Positions 7,566-14,972 of a DNA stretch of 64,000 nt are shown here, in pieces. Under the pieces are notes generated by a model that worked only from the letters and a program-made list of their open reading frames with translations, was not told the origin of the DNA and made no database searches. This stretch comes from WHSW01 sp963722175. Lineage in GTDB: Bacteria; Actinomycetota; Thermoleophilia; Solirubrobacterales; 70-9. A program made the position numbers and the translations under genes. Numbering within the stretch: position 1 is the first letter of the stretch; every line of letters starts with the position of its first letter. The stretch is taken from assembly GCA_963722175.1 (NCBI GenBank), contig CAVRKA010000004.1:62001-126000 (forward strand), given 5' to 3'.

Positions 7566-8723
7566 TTAGCCTCGAACGGCCGCCGCCGCCCGGCCGGCCC
7601 GGGTCGAGGCCGTGATGGCTGCAATCGTGACGGCGAACAACGCCGCGATCACGCCGTATGCGATCGCGTCGGTGGTCGCGTCGGCGAGCCCGCTCAGCGC
7701 CGAGCCGCCGACCACCTGGCCGCCGGCCCAGGCGAGGCTGACCAGGGCGCTGGCGAAGGCGAGGTCGAGGCCTGCCGCCTCCGCGTTGTCGGATAGCAAC
7801 GCCATCGCCGGGGTCCAGATCACGCTCATCGCCAGGACGACCACGACCAGGGCGGCGGCGACCAGGAGGGCGCTCTCGGGCAGGGGCAGCAGCATCCCGG
7901 CGATCGGGGCCGCGATCAACCCGGCGCGGATCGGGGTCATCCGCCCGCGGCGGTCGGAGAACCGCCCGATCACCGGCGCCGTGAACGCCTCGAGGCCGGC
8001 GGCCGTGAAGAAGGCGGCCCCGATCGCCACCCCGGTGGCGCCGAGGGCGTCCATGTGCAGCGGCACGAGGACGTCGAAGGCGCCGGCGAGCATCGCCGGC
8101 AGGACGACGAGCCAGAACGCGAACACGACCGGCCCGGAGAGGGCCGCGGCCGCCACCCTGCGCACGGCCGGGACCCCGACCGGCGCGATCCCGGGCGTCG
8201 CAAAGACCCAGAAGGAGAGGCCGCCGGCGATCGCGGCCACCACGCTGAACACGACCTCGGGCCCGACCACGGTCGCGATCCCACCGATCACCGGGCCGAG
8301 CAGGATGCCGAAGATCGCCGCCGCCAGCGCCCCGCCGATGATCTCGCCGCGCCGCTCGGCCGGCGCAGCCGTCATCAGCCAGGTGAGCGCGCCGGTCCAT
8401 GCGCAGGCGCCGCCGACGCCCTCGGCGAAGCGGGCGATGTCGAGGACGACGACGCTGTCGGCGAAGGCGAACGCGACGCTGGAGACGGCGATCAGGGCGA
8501 GACCGACGAGCATCGTCGGGCGCACCCCGATCCGCGCTGCGAGGAAGCCTGACGGAAGCGCCGCGAGCAGGGTTCCGGCCGCGTAGGACGCGCTCAGCAC
8601 GCCTGCGGCGGTCTTCGAGAGCCCGAGGTCGTCGGCGAACTCGGGCAACAGCGGCGTGATCGCCGCGTAGAACATCGTGTCGAGCATGATCACCGTGGCG
8701 ACGAGCAGGAACAGGCGGCGCAT
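7566..8723 (-). CDS. MFS transporter (DHA1-like exporter)
   Basis: This 385-residue protein has twelve predicted membrane segments in two halves. The N-terminus MRRLFLLVATVIMLDTMFYA and the loop 2-3 motif LPSGFLAARIGVRPTM (family motif A, G..aDr.Grr) mark a proton-driven drug-type exporter; a second copy reads PVIGRFSDRRGRMTPIRAG in the loop between helices 8 and 9. The substrate is unknown. TACCGT lies 6 bases upstream of the ATG on the minus strand, consistent with a leaderless promoter. The SGNH gene follows after 10 bases. Confidence 0.87.
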   Translation of the reverse strand: MRRLFLLVATVIMLDTMFYAAITPLLPEFADDLGLSKTAAGVLSASYAAGTLLAALPSGFLAARIGVRPTMLVGLALIAVSSVAFAFADSVVVLDIARFAEGVGGACAWTGALTWLMTAAPAERRGEIIGGALAAAIFGILLGPVIGGIATVVGPEVVFSVVAAIAGGLSFWVFATPGIAPVGVPAVRRVAAAALSGPVVFAFWLVVLPAMLAGAFDVLVPLHMDALGATGVAIGAAFFTAAGLEAFTAPVIGRFSDRRGRMTPIRAGLIAAPIAGMLLPLPESALLVAAALVVVVLAMSVIWTPAMALLSDNAEAAGLDLAFASALVSLAWAGGQVVGGSALSGLADATTDAIAYGVIAALFAVTIAAITASTRAGRAAAAVRG

Positions 8724-8744
8724 AGCGCCACGGTAGCCGGGCCG

Positions 8745-9413
8745 CTAGGAGCTCGGAGTGCGCACGGCCTGGTAGGCGAGCGCGCCGAGCGCCGCGCCCG
8801 CAAGCGGGCCGACGATGTAGATCCAGAGGTCGGTGAACGTCCCGCTCGCGATCGCCGGCGCGAGCGAGCGCGCCGGGTTCATCGAGGCACCGGTCACCGG
8901 GCCGCCGAAGAGGGCGTCGAGGCCGACGCTGGCGCCGATCGCGATCGCGGCGGCCGCACCGACCGCACGGGTGTCGGTGGCCACGGCCATGATCACGAAC
9001 ATCAGCAGCGCTGTCATCACGACCTCGTAGACGAGTGCGCTGCCGACGCCGACGGCCGGCACCGTGGCGCCGAGGTCTCCCGGCTCACTCGGCCAGATCG
9101 CCAGCAGGGCCAGCGCCGCGAGCAGCGCGCCGGCGACCTGGGCGCCGACATAGCTCGCCGCCTCGCGACCCGGGAAGTGGCGGGTGAGCGCGAAGGCGAT
9201 CGTCACCGCCGGGTTGATGTGGGCGCCGGAGAGGTGCCCGGTGGCGTAGACCATGACCATGATCACGAGCCCGAAGACGAGGGCGACGCCGACCGCGCCG
9301 AGAACGCCGTCATATTGAGCGTCGGCGACGATCGCCCCGCAGCCGGCGAAGACGAGCGCGAACGCGGCGAGACCCTCCGCCGCAGCCCGGCGCGCGAGGT
9401 TCGGCCGGCTCAT
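8745..9413 (-). CDS. Aquaporin/MIP channel of the arsenic locus (AqpS-like)
   Basis: 222 residues with six membrane helices and the two NPA half-helices: SGAHINPAVT (residues ~62-71) and TGASMNPARSLAPAI (~175-189, with the selectivity-filter arginine). Bacterial MIP channels beside arsC and arsR (the rhizobial AqpS system) let intracellular arsenite flow out down its gradient instead of using an ArsB or Acr3 pump. No such pump is seen in this window, so this channel would be the exit for As(III) made by ArsC. The ATG overlaps the arsC stop (ATGA), indicating translational coupling. The longer upstream ATG frame (to 9566) is a shadow of arsC. The arsenic role is inferred from context. Confidence 0.87.
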   Translation of the reverse strand: MSRPNLARRAAAEGLAAFALVFAGCGAIVADAQYDGVLGAVGVALVFGLVIMVMVYATGHLSGAHINPAVTIAFALTRHFPGREAASYVGAQVAGALLAALALLAIWPSEPGDLGATVPAVGVGSALVYEVVMTALLMFVIMAVATDTRAVGAAAAIAIGASVGLDALFGGPVTGASMNPARSLAPAIASGTFTDLWIYIVGPLAGAALGALAYQAVRTPSS

Positions 9414-9820
9414 CCGGTCGCGATGAGCTCGGCGAGCAGGCCCCGGACCCTGGCCTCGATCTGATCGCGGATCCCGCGGACCGTGTCCAGGTCCTTGCCC
9501 GCCGGGTCCTCGAGCTCCCAGTCCTCGTAGCGCTTCCCGGGGTAGAACGGGCAGCTGTCGCCACATCCCATCGTGATCACGGCGTCCGCCACCTGGATCG
9601 CCTCGTCGGTCAGCGGCTTCGGCAGCTCGCGCGAGATGTCGATCCCGAGCTCGGCCATCGCCCCGGCCGCTGCCGGGTTGATCTCGTCGGCGGGCTCCGA
9701 GCCGGCGCTGCGCACCGTGACCCGACCCTGGGCGAGGTGGTCCAACAGCGCGGCAGCCATCTGCGACCGGCCGGCGTTGTGTACGCAGACGAACAGGACC
9801 TCGGGCCGCTCGGTGCTCAT
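9410..9820 (-). CDS. arsC: Arsenate reductase, low-molecular-weight phosphatase type
   Basis: 136 residues. The phosphatase P-loop is FVCVHNAGRSQM with Cys12 as nucleophile; a second cysteine pair, MGCGDSCPFYPG (Cys86 and Cys90), completes the three-cysteine relay used by thioredoxin-coupled ArsC enzymes, and KRYEDWELEDPAGK follows as in that family. The enzyme reduces arsenate to arsenite in the cytoplasm. Actinobacterial relatives may use mycothiol/mycoredoxin, but the relay cysteines favour thioredoxin. It is the first gene of a two-gene unit with the aquaporin. TACCCT lies 7 bases upstream of the ATG on the minus strand, so the transcript is probably leaderless and shares its control region with arsR. 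Confidence 0.93.
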   Translation of the reverse strand: MSTERPEVLFVCVHNAGRSQMAAALLDHLAQGRVTVRSAGSEPADEINPAAAGAMAELGIDISRELPKPLTDEAIQVADAVITMGCGDSCPFYPGKRYEDWELEDPAGKDLDTVRGIRDQIEARVRGLLAELIATG

Positions 9821-9827
9821 CGTCCTC

Positions 9828-9867
9828 AGGGTATTACATTGACAATTATCAGTTCAATTGATATTAG
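9828..9867. promoter_or_regulatory. Divergent arsC/arsR promoters with candidate ArsR operator
   Basis: This AT-rich island stands out from its very GC-rich surroundings. On the plus strand TTGACA (9839-9844) and TATTAG (9862-9867) are 17 bases apart, and arsR ATG follows 7 bases after the -10. On the minus strand TTGAAC (9857-9852) and TACCCT (9833-9828) are 18 apart, with arsC ATG 7 bases on. TATCA (9847-9851) and TGATA (9859-9863) form an inverted repeat inside the overlapping spacers, where bound ArsR would block both promoters. Promoter boxes are seen directly; the operator is inferred from family behaviour. Confidence 0.7.
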
Positions 9868-9874
9868 TAAATAG

Positions 9875-10228
9875 ATGTCGATCGATCTGGAGCTTGCGCC
9901 GAAGCAGAAACGGCCCACCGGCGAACCCTGTTGCGAGCCGGTGGTCTATCCCGACATCGAGCGCACACACGCCGAACGGATGGCGGAGGTCGCCAAGGCG
10001 CTCGGCGATCCCGTGCGGATGCAGCTCGTCGACGTGCTCCGCAAGCACGCCGGCAAGGTCTGCGTCTGCGAGCTGGTCCCGCTGTTCGATCTCTCCCAGC
10101 CCACCGTCTCCCATCACCTGAAGAAGCTCCGCGACGCAGGCATCGTCGGCTCGGAGCGCCGGGGGCTGTGGGCCTACTACTACGTCGAGCCCGAAGCAAT
10201 GGAGGAATTGAGCGCATGGCTGAGCTGA
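9875..10228 (+). CDS. arsR: ArsR-family metalloregulator
   Basis: 117 residues with the ArsR winged-helix fold: ERMAEVAKALGDPVRMQLVD (residues ~34-53), recognition helix SQPTVSHHLKKLRDAGIV (~74-91) and wing SERRGLWAYYYV. Candidate As(III) ligands are Cys63 and Cys65 in VCVCEL, matching the classical CxC of ArsR, plus an unusual Cys19-Cys20 pair near the N-terminus (EPCCEP). The protein should repress the divergent ars genes until arsenite binds. Translation probably starts on a leaderless mRNA, since the -10 box ends 7 bases before the ATG. Its end overlaps arsM by 13 bases. Confidence 0.93.
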   Translation: MSIDLELAPKQKRPTGEPCCEPVVYPDIERTHAERMAEVAKALGDPVRMQLVDVLRKHAGKVCVCELVPLFDLSQPTVSHHLKKLRDAGIVGSERRGLWAYYYVEPEAMEELSAWLS

Positions 10229-11013
10229 GGACGAAGGACGAGATTCGCGAGACGGTGCGCGAGCGCTACGCGGAGTCGGCGAGATCGGTGGAGGCAGGCC
10301 GTGCCGGGTGCTGTGGCCCGTCGGAGTCCTCCTGCGGGTGCGGCGCCGACGTCCCGGACGCGTGCGGAACCGAGGCCGCGTTCGGCTCCACCCTCTACGC
10401 CGAGGACGATCGCGACGCGCTGCCGGACGCGGCGAAGCTCGCCTCGCTCGGCTGCGGGAATCCGACCGCGGTCGCCGCGCTGCACGAGGGCGAGACCGTG
10501 CTCGACCTCGGCTCCGGCGGCGGCATCGACGTCCTGCTCTCGGCCCGCCGCGTCGGCCCGAGCGGCAGGGCGTACGGCCTCGACATGACGGACGAGATGC
10601 TCGAGCTCGCCCGCGCCAACCAGCACCGGGCCGGGGTCGACAACGTCGAGTTCCTGAAGGGCACGATCGAGGACGTCCCCCTCCCCGACCACTCCGTGGA
10701 CGTCGTGATCTCCAACTGCGTGATCAACCTCTCCGGCGACAAGCCGGCCGTGTTCCGCGAGGCGGCGCGGGTGCTGCGACCCGGCGGTCGCTTCGCGGTC
10801 TCCGACATCGTGGCCGACCCGGACATGGACGAGGCGACCCGGCGCGACATGCAGCAGTGGACCGGCTGCATCGCGGGGGCGCTGACCGCCGACGAGTTCC
10901 GCCGTGAGCTCGAGGCCGCCGGCTTCGAGCAGATCGAGATCCGGGAGACCCATCGAGTCCACGACCAGGCGGGATCGGCGATCATCCGGGCGCGTGTAGG
11001 GGCGCAGGCGTGA
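10216..11013 (+). CDS. arsM: Arsenite S-adenosylmethionine methyltransferase
   Basis: 265 residues. The SAM-binding motif I is VLDLGSGGGIDVLLSA (residues ~95-110), with GLDMTDEMLELAR after it. The three cysteines that bind As(III) in characterised ArsM enzymes are present in their usual contexts: Cys80 (SLGCGNP), Cys168 (ISNCVINL) and Cys218 (WTGCIAGAL). An extra cysteine-rich N-terminal patch (CCGPSESSCGCG, residues 32-43) could help load arsenite. The product methylates As(III) to mono-, di- and trimethyl forms. ATG 10216 lies within the last codons of arsR, and the next gene starts at GTGA on the stop codon, so all three are translationally coupled. Confidence 0.93.
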   Translation: MAELRTKDEIRETVRERYAESARSVEAGRAGCCGPSESSCGCGADVPDACGTEAAFGSTLYAEDDRDALPDAAKLASLGCGNPTAVAALHEGETVLDLGSGGGIDVLLSARRVGPSGRAYGLDMTDEMLELARANQHRAGVDNVEFLKGTIEDVPLPDHSVDVVISNCVINLSGDKPAVFREAARVLRPGGRFAVSDIVADPDMDEATRRDMQQWTGCIAGALTADEFRRELEAAGFEQIEIRETHRVHDQAGSAIIRARVGAQA

Positions 11014-11843
11014 CGACGACGGAGATCCAGCTCAACGATCCGCAGACGCTCTACCGGCACTGGGAGGAATCGCAGTGGAACCCGTTCGAGGTCGACCTGA
11101 CGCGAGATCGGGAGCAATGGACTGAGCTCGAGCAGGGCGACAAGGACCTGATCTACTTCGCGCTCTCGTCATTGATGGTCGCCGAGGAACGGATCACGAC
11201 CAGGTTCTCCGGGCTGGTCGGCGCCCACGGGAGCGAGGAGGAGGCGACGTTCCTGGCCACCCAGCAGGTCGACGAGGCGCGCCACATGCAGTTCTACGCC
11301 CGCTTTCGCGACGAGGCGATCGGCGAGCCGGCGGTGATCGCCGCCCACGTCGAGCGGGCGCGCGAGCAGGTCTCCCCCGCGTTCGAGCGGCTCTTCGACG
11401 AGGCGCTGGTCGAAGCGCATGAACAACTCGTGGCCGCTCCCGGCGACGGGCCGGCCAAGGTCCGGTTCATCACCATCTACCACCTGATCCTCGAGGCCAC
11501 CCTGGGCCTGACCACGTTCCGGTTCATCACCCAATACCTGGACCGTGAGGGCCTGCTGCCCGGGTTCGTCGAGGGCTACTCGAAGATCCACCACGACGAG
11601 ACCCGCCACATCGGCTACGGGGTCTGGTTCCTGCGCGAGGCGGTGCGCCAGGGAAACGGCGCCGAGGAGACGATCCGCGCGACGCTCCGCGAATTGCTGC
11701 CGGCGGTCGCCGAGTCGCTGACCCCGCCCGAGGGCGCGGGCGACACCGACTTCGAGGCGCTCGGGGTGAGCACCGACGAGATCCGCGAGTTCGCCCTCAC
11801 CGGGCTCACCCGCCGGCTCGAGATCATCGGCGCGCCGCTCTAG
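11010..11843 (+). CDS. R2-like ligand-binding oxidase (R2lox-like ferritin fold) coupled to arsM
   Basis: 277 residues, start GTG overlapping the arsM stop (GTGA). Six di-metal ligands of the R2/R2lox fold are visible in order: Glu59 (VAEERITT), Glu89 and His92 (VDEARHMQF), Glu162 (HLILEATLG), Glu197 and His200 (HDETRHIGYG). Against my memory of mycobacterial R2lox, Tyr157 sits five residues before Glu162, as does the cross-linked tyrosine, and Ile62 replaces the partner valine three residues after the first glutamate. R2lox proteins assemble Mn/Fe centres and probably oxidise hydrophobic ligands; no physiological substrate is established. It is too short for, and lacks the C-terminal tail of, a ribonucleotide reductase beta chain. 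A role in arsenic or organoarsenical oxidation is inferred from operon position only. Confidence 0.8.
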   Translation: MTTTEIQLNDPQTLYRHWEESQWNPFEVDLTRDREQWTELEQGDKDLIYFALSSLMVAEERITTRFSGLVGAHGSEEEATFLATQQVDEARHMQFYARFRDEAIGEPAVIAAHVERAREQVSPAFERLFDEALVEAHEQLVAAPGDGPAKVRFITIYHLILEATLGLTTFRFITQYLDREGLLPGFVEGYSKIHHDETRHIGYGVWFLREAVRQGNGAEETIRATLRELLPAVAESLTPPEGAGDTDFEALGVSTDEIREFALTGLTRRLEIIGAPL

Positions 11844-11864
11844 GCGAACTACCCTCGCGGCTGC

Positions 11865-13862
11865 TCAGGGACAGCTGAGCTTCACATCGCCGGGGTCGGC
11901 CGTGCAGGTATCGCCGTCGGCGCCCCCGTCGATCGTGTCGTTGCCGCCGATCCCGTCGACCACGTTGAACGTGTCGGCCCCTGCCCGGCCAAGGAGCTTG
12001 TTGGCGGGGGTCGTGCCGTTGGACTTCAACGTGTCCCCCGCGGAGCCGCCGATCAGGTTCTCGACGTCGGTCTTGACGTTGTCGGCCTCGCCTGGGGCGC
12101 CGTCGTTGGCGATGTTGTTGATCGTGACCGTGATCGCGGCCACGCGGCTGGCGTAGCTGACGACGTCGATGCCGCTGCCGCCGATCAAGAGGTCGGCACC
12201 GCTGGCGGCGGGTCCCTCCGCGAACGTGTCCTTGTTACTACCGCCGTTGACGGTGTCGATGCCGTCCCCGCCGGTCACGGTGTCGTCCCCGGCGCCGCCG
12301 CAGATCTTGTCGTTGTCGCCGAGGCCCTTGATCGTGTCGTCACCGGCGTCGCCGGAGATCACGTCCGGGCCCGCGGTGCCGGTCAGCGTGTCGTTGCCGG
12401 TGGTGCCGGCGATCGTCACCGCCAATCCCAGACAGGGCGGCGGCACCGTGCAGTTGAGCGTGCCCTGGCGCAGCGCGTGTGAATCGGTGTTGCCGTCGTC
12501 GGCCCAGATGACCGGCTTGAACCCGCCGACGCACTCCGCCTGGGGGGTGATGGCGAAGCCCTCGTTGTTGAGGTCCGCCATCCCGGCGGGACGTTGGTAG
12601 GTGTTGGTGACGACGAATTTTCCGTCGTCCGGGCCGGCCTGCGCGATGTCGAGGGTCGCGCTCCGGCCGTTGCAGTCGTTGTCGCACACCGCCCACAGGT
12701 GGGTGCTCTCGGTCTCGTAATCGAGCGCCATGACGGCGGGGAAGCCGCTCGCGATCGTCGCGACGCGGATGAACCCGCCCGTTCCCCGGTCGAGGGCGTA
12801 AACGATGATCTGCCCGGTCTGCTCGACCCCGACGAAGAACAGGCCCCGGCCGTGGCCGGGATAGCTCGCCGGGTCGTACGCCGCAGCGGTGGCCTCGTCG
12901 AAGAAGCCCTGCGAGACGAGGAAGTCGTCCGGCACCCATGTGATCGCCTCCGGGCCGGCGTTGGCGCCCAGTCCCGGCAGGTCCGCGGTCAGGTCCCAGT
13001 CGTTGGTCGCGTTGAGGGTGGTCGCCGCGCCCGAGACGCTGAAGCGCAGGACCGCGGGCCGGCTGGCGCCGCCGCCGTCGCGCTCGGTCGCCACGTAGAC
13101 CCCGTTCGGGTCGCCGGTGGCCAGCGTCACCCCCTCGGCGTCCGGATTGCCGAACCCGTCGGGGTAGCGCAGTCCCTTGCCGACGCCCCAGCCGTTCGCC
13201 GTGTCCGGCGTCCACTTCGTGCCGTCCCAGAGCAGCCGATAGAGGGTCCCAAGGTCGTTCTTCACGGCCCAGAGAACGCCGGGCGCGGTCGAGCCGGACG
13301 GTTGGTATGCGAGCCCGCTGATGTTCCCACCGAGCACGCCGGCGCCGTCGGCGAACGAGACCCCGGCGCCTCCCGGCCAGGCCAAGCCCGCGACCGGACA
13401 GTCATTCGCCGCACCACCGGTGGGGCTGTTGGTCGATACGAACGGGCCGGTCCCGTCGGGGCAGCGGCCGTAGGTCGCGGCCGCATGCGAGGTCCACGAG
13501 TAGCCGTCAACAAGGGTGAGGCCATCGGGGAGGAACAGCCGTGCCGAGTCGTTGGAGCCAAGACCGAAACCACCGGGGACATCGGTGTCGACCTGGAGGA
13601 AGCCGTTGGGCGGGAGATTCGTGCCCCCCGGGATCGCCAGCGTGCGGGAGTCGTCGTTGTCCTTGAGCACGGCGCCACTGATGTCCGCGCTGGTCGCGCC
13701 GGTGTTGAACAACTCGATGAAGTCAGCGACACCGTCGGATTCCACCTCGTTGACGACGACATCGTCCACATCGCCAGACGCGCTGGTGGCCGCGACTAGC
13801 GACACGGCGAGGGCAAGGGACCCGACGATGGCCCTGAGTGGTACGCGCCGCGCAGTCTTCAA
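11865..13862 (-). CDS. Secreted lamin-tail-domain protein with C-terminal GD-rich calcium-binding repeats
   Basis: 665 residues. Signal peptide (RAIVGSLALAVSLVAATSAS), then a lamin-tail/LTD domain (VVVNEVESDGVADFIELFNT, residues ~35-54, to ~150), then a ~280-residue beta-propeller-like region with WxxxDxG blocks (to ~470). The C-terminal ~180 residues hold RTX/haemolysin-type nonapeptide repeats such as GNDTLTGTAGPD, GDDTIKGLGDNDKICGGAGD and GGNDTIDGGADGD, which bind calcium when secreted. It is therefore an extracellular, probably cell-surface or released protein; its enzymatic activity, if any, is unknown. It converges on the R2lox-like gene with a 21-base gap. The spacer on its upstream side (13863-14109) holds only a candidate promoter for the next gene. 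Confidence 0.78.
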   Translation of the reverse strand: MKTARRVPLRAIVGSLALAVSLVAATSASGDVDDVVVNEVESDGVADFIELFNTGATSADISGAVLKDNDDSRTLAIPGGTNLPPNGFLQVDTDVPGGFGLGSNDSARLFLPDGLTLVDGYSWTSHAAATYGRCPDGTGPFVSTNSPTGGAANDCPVAGLAWPGGAGVSFADGAGVLGGNISGLAYQPSGSTAPGVLWAVKNDLGTLYRLLWDGTKWTPDTANGWGVGKGLRYPDGFGNPDAEGVTLATGDPNGVYVATERDGGGASRPAVLRFSVSGAATTLNATNDWDLTADLPGLGANAGPEAITWVPDDFLVSQGFFDEATAAAYDPASYPGHGRGLFFVGVEQTGQIIVYALDRGTGGFIRVATIASGFPAVMALDYETESTHLWAVCDNDCNGRSATLDIAQAGPDDGKFVVTNTYQRPAGMADLNNEGFAITPQAECVGGFKPVIWADDGNTDSHALRQGTLNCTVPPPCLGLAVTIAGTTGNDTLTGTAGPDVISGDAGDDTIKGLGDNDKICGGAGDDTVTGGDGIDTVNGGSNKDTFAEGPAASGADLLIGGSGIDVVSYASRVAAITVTINNIANDGAPGEADNVKTDVENLIGGSAGDTLKSNGTTPANKLLGRAGADTFNVVDGIGGNDTIDGGADGDTCTADPGDVKLSCP

Positions 13863-13977
13863 CGTGAGCTCCTCCTCCGGTGAACCGGGACGTCGTGTCC
13901 CCGAAGCTTCACCCTATCCCCCGCCGGGGCTTCGTCCAAATCGGTCCGTTCTCCACACTTTTAAGGGGGAACTTACG

Positions 13978-14009
13978 TTGACCCGCTTTGATGGGTGGGT
14001 CGGGTAACT
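13978..14009 (+). promoter_or_regulatory. Candidate promoter upstream of the secreted 241-residue protein
   Basis: TTGACC (13978-13983) is followed after 20 bases by GTAACT (14004-14009). The spacer is longer than usual, and the gene starts 100 bases further on behind a strong AAAGGAG, so a leadered transcript is expected. Weak evidence: the only support is the two boxes in an AT-richer patch. Confidence 0.3.
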
Positions 14010-14109
14010 CTTGCGCCGGTGTTCGGGCGACCTTCCACCGTCTTGCGCGATGCACATCTCGCGACATCGCCGCCGACGGGCGATCGCCTCAACTCAAAGG
14101 AGCGCATCC

Positions 14110-14835
14110 ATGCGTGTCAAGCACCTAATCGGCTTCGGGCTCTGCCTGGCCGTAACCGTGGTCCCCGCCTCTGCGGCGTTCGGCGCGACCGCCACTCAGA
14201 CGATCGACTCGCAGCTCGGCGGCAAGGAGACGCCGAAGTTCGACAAGAAGAAGTTCAAGAAGACGTCCGTCTTCGTCGAAACCACGACCACCGACTCGGC
14301 GAACCCGGCGGCGATGCCGCCGAAGGCGACCACGGCCTCGATCAAGTTCTCCTCCAAGGACGTCAAGTTCAACACCAAGGCGGTTCCCGGGTGCAGCGCG
14401 ACGCAGCTCTCGGGCACCACCACGGACGCGGCTCTCACCGCCTGCGGCAGCTCCAAGGTCGGCGGCGGCGAGGCGACGGCCGCGCTGCCGTTCGGCGCCG
14501 GCGGCGCACGACAGGACTTCCCGGTCGTGGTCACGGCGTTCAACCGGTCCGACGCCAAGGGGATCCTCCTGCATTCCCGCGTCGGCGCGCCCCTGAACAC
14601 GACCACCGTCCTCACCGGCACGCTCGCGGGCACGACATTGAGCCTGCAGGTCCCGCCACTCGGCGGCGGTGTTGGCGCGATCGCCCAGTTCAACAGCAAG
14701 GTCCAGGCCAAGGACTATGTCCAGGGTCGCTGCAAGGCGAAGAAGATCAAGACGTCGTCGACGTTCACCTTCTCGGACGCCCCGCCGGCGAGCGCGTCCG
14801 ACTCGCAGAACTGCAAGCGGAAGAGCTCCAAGTAG
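14110..14835 (+). CDS. Secreted hypothetical protein
   Basis: 241 residues beginning MRVKHLIGFGLCLAVTVVP, a classical signal peptide ending ASAAFGA. The mature protein is rich in Lys, Thr and Ala, starts with a lysine-dense stretch (KFDKKKFKKTSVF), has beta-strand-like alternation through the middle and four cysteines (GCSATQ, TACGSS, GRCKAKK, QNCKRK) that could form two disulfides. I recognise no family. The start is fixed by AAAGGAG at 14097-14103, a strong Shine-Dalgarno sequence unlike the leaderless genes nearby, suggesting high expression. A G/C hairpin at 14856-14890 follows the gene. Confidence 0.65.
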   Translation: MRVKHLIGFGLCLAVTVVPASAAFGATATQTIDSQLGGKETPKFDKKKFKKTSVFVETTTTDSANPAAMPPKATTASIKFSSKDVKFNTKAVPGCSATQLSGTTTDAALTACGSSKVGGGEATAALPFGAGGARQDFPVVVTAFNRSDAKGILLHSRVGAPLNTTTVLTGTLAGTTLSLQVPPLGGGVGAIAQFNSKVQAKDYVQGRCKAKKIKTSSTFTFSDAPPASASDSQNCKRKSSK

Positions 14836-14855
14836 CGAGCTCAGGGCCGGTCCGC

Positions 14856-14890
14856 ACGGCCCCGCCCGCGCGTTGCGCAGGTGGGGCCGT
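14856..14890 (+). terminator. Candidate hairpin terminator
   Basis: ACGGCCCCGCC (14856-14866) pairs with GGTGGGGCCGT (14880-14890), eleven pairs including one G-U, around a 13-base loop. No U-run follows, as is common in high-GC actinobacteria. It sits 21 bases after the stop of the secreted protein. Confidence 0.45.
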
Positions 14891-14972
14891 TGCGACGCCG
14901 CGCCGGCGCGAACCGGGGTTCCCGCCCCGGGGGCACGTCTAAGGTTGCGCCGGGGCCGGGGGCCCGGGTGCG

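Noticed and set aside
11010..11843. Ribonucleotide reductase beta subunit
   Set aside because: Too short, lacks the C-terminal tail and sits in an ars operon with no nrd genes; R2lox-like features fit better.
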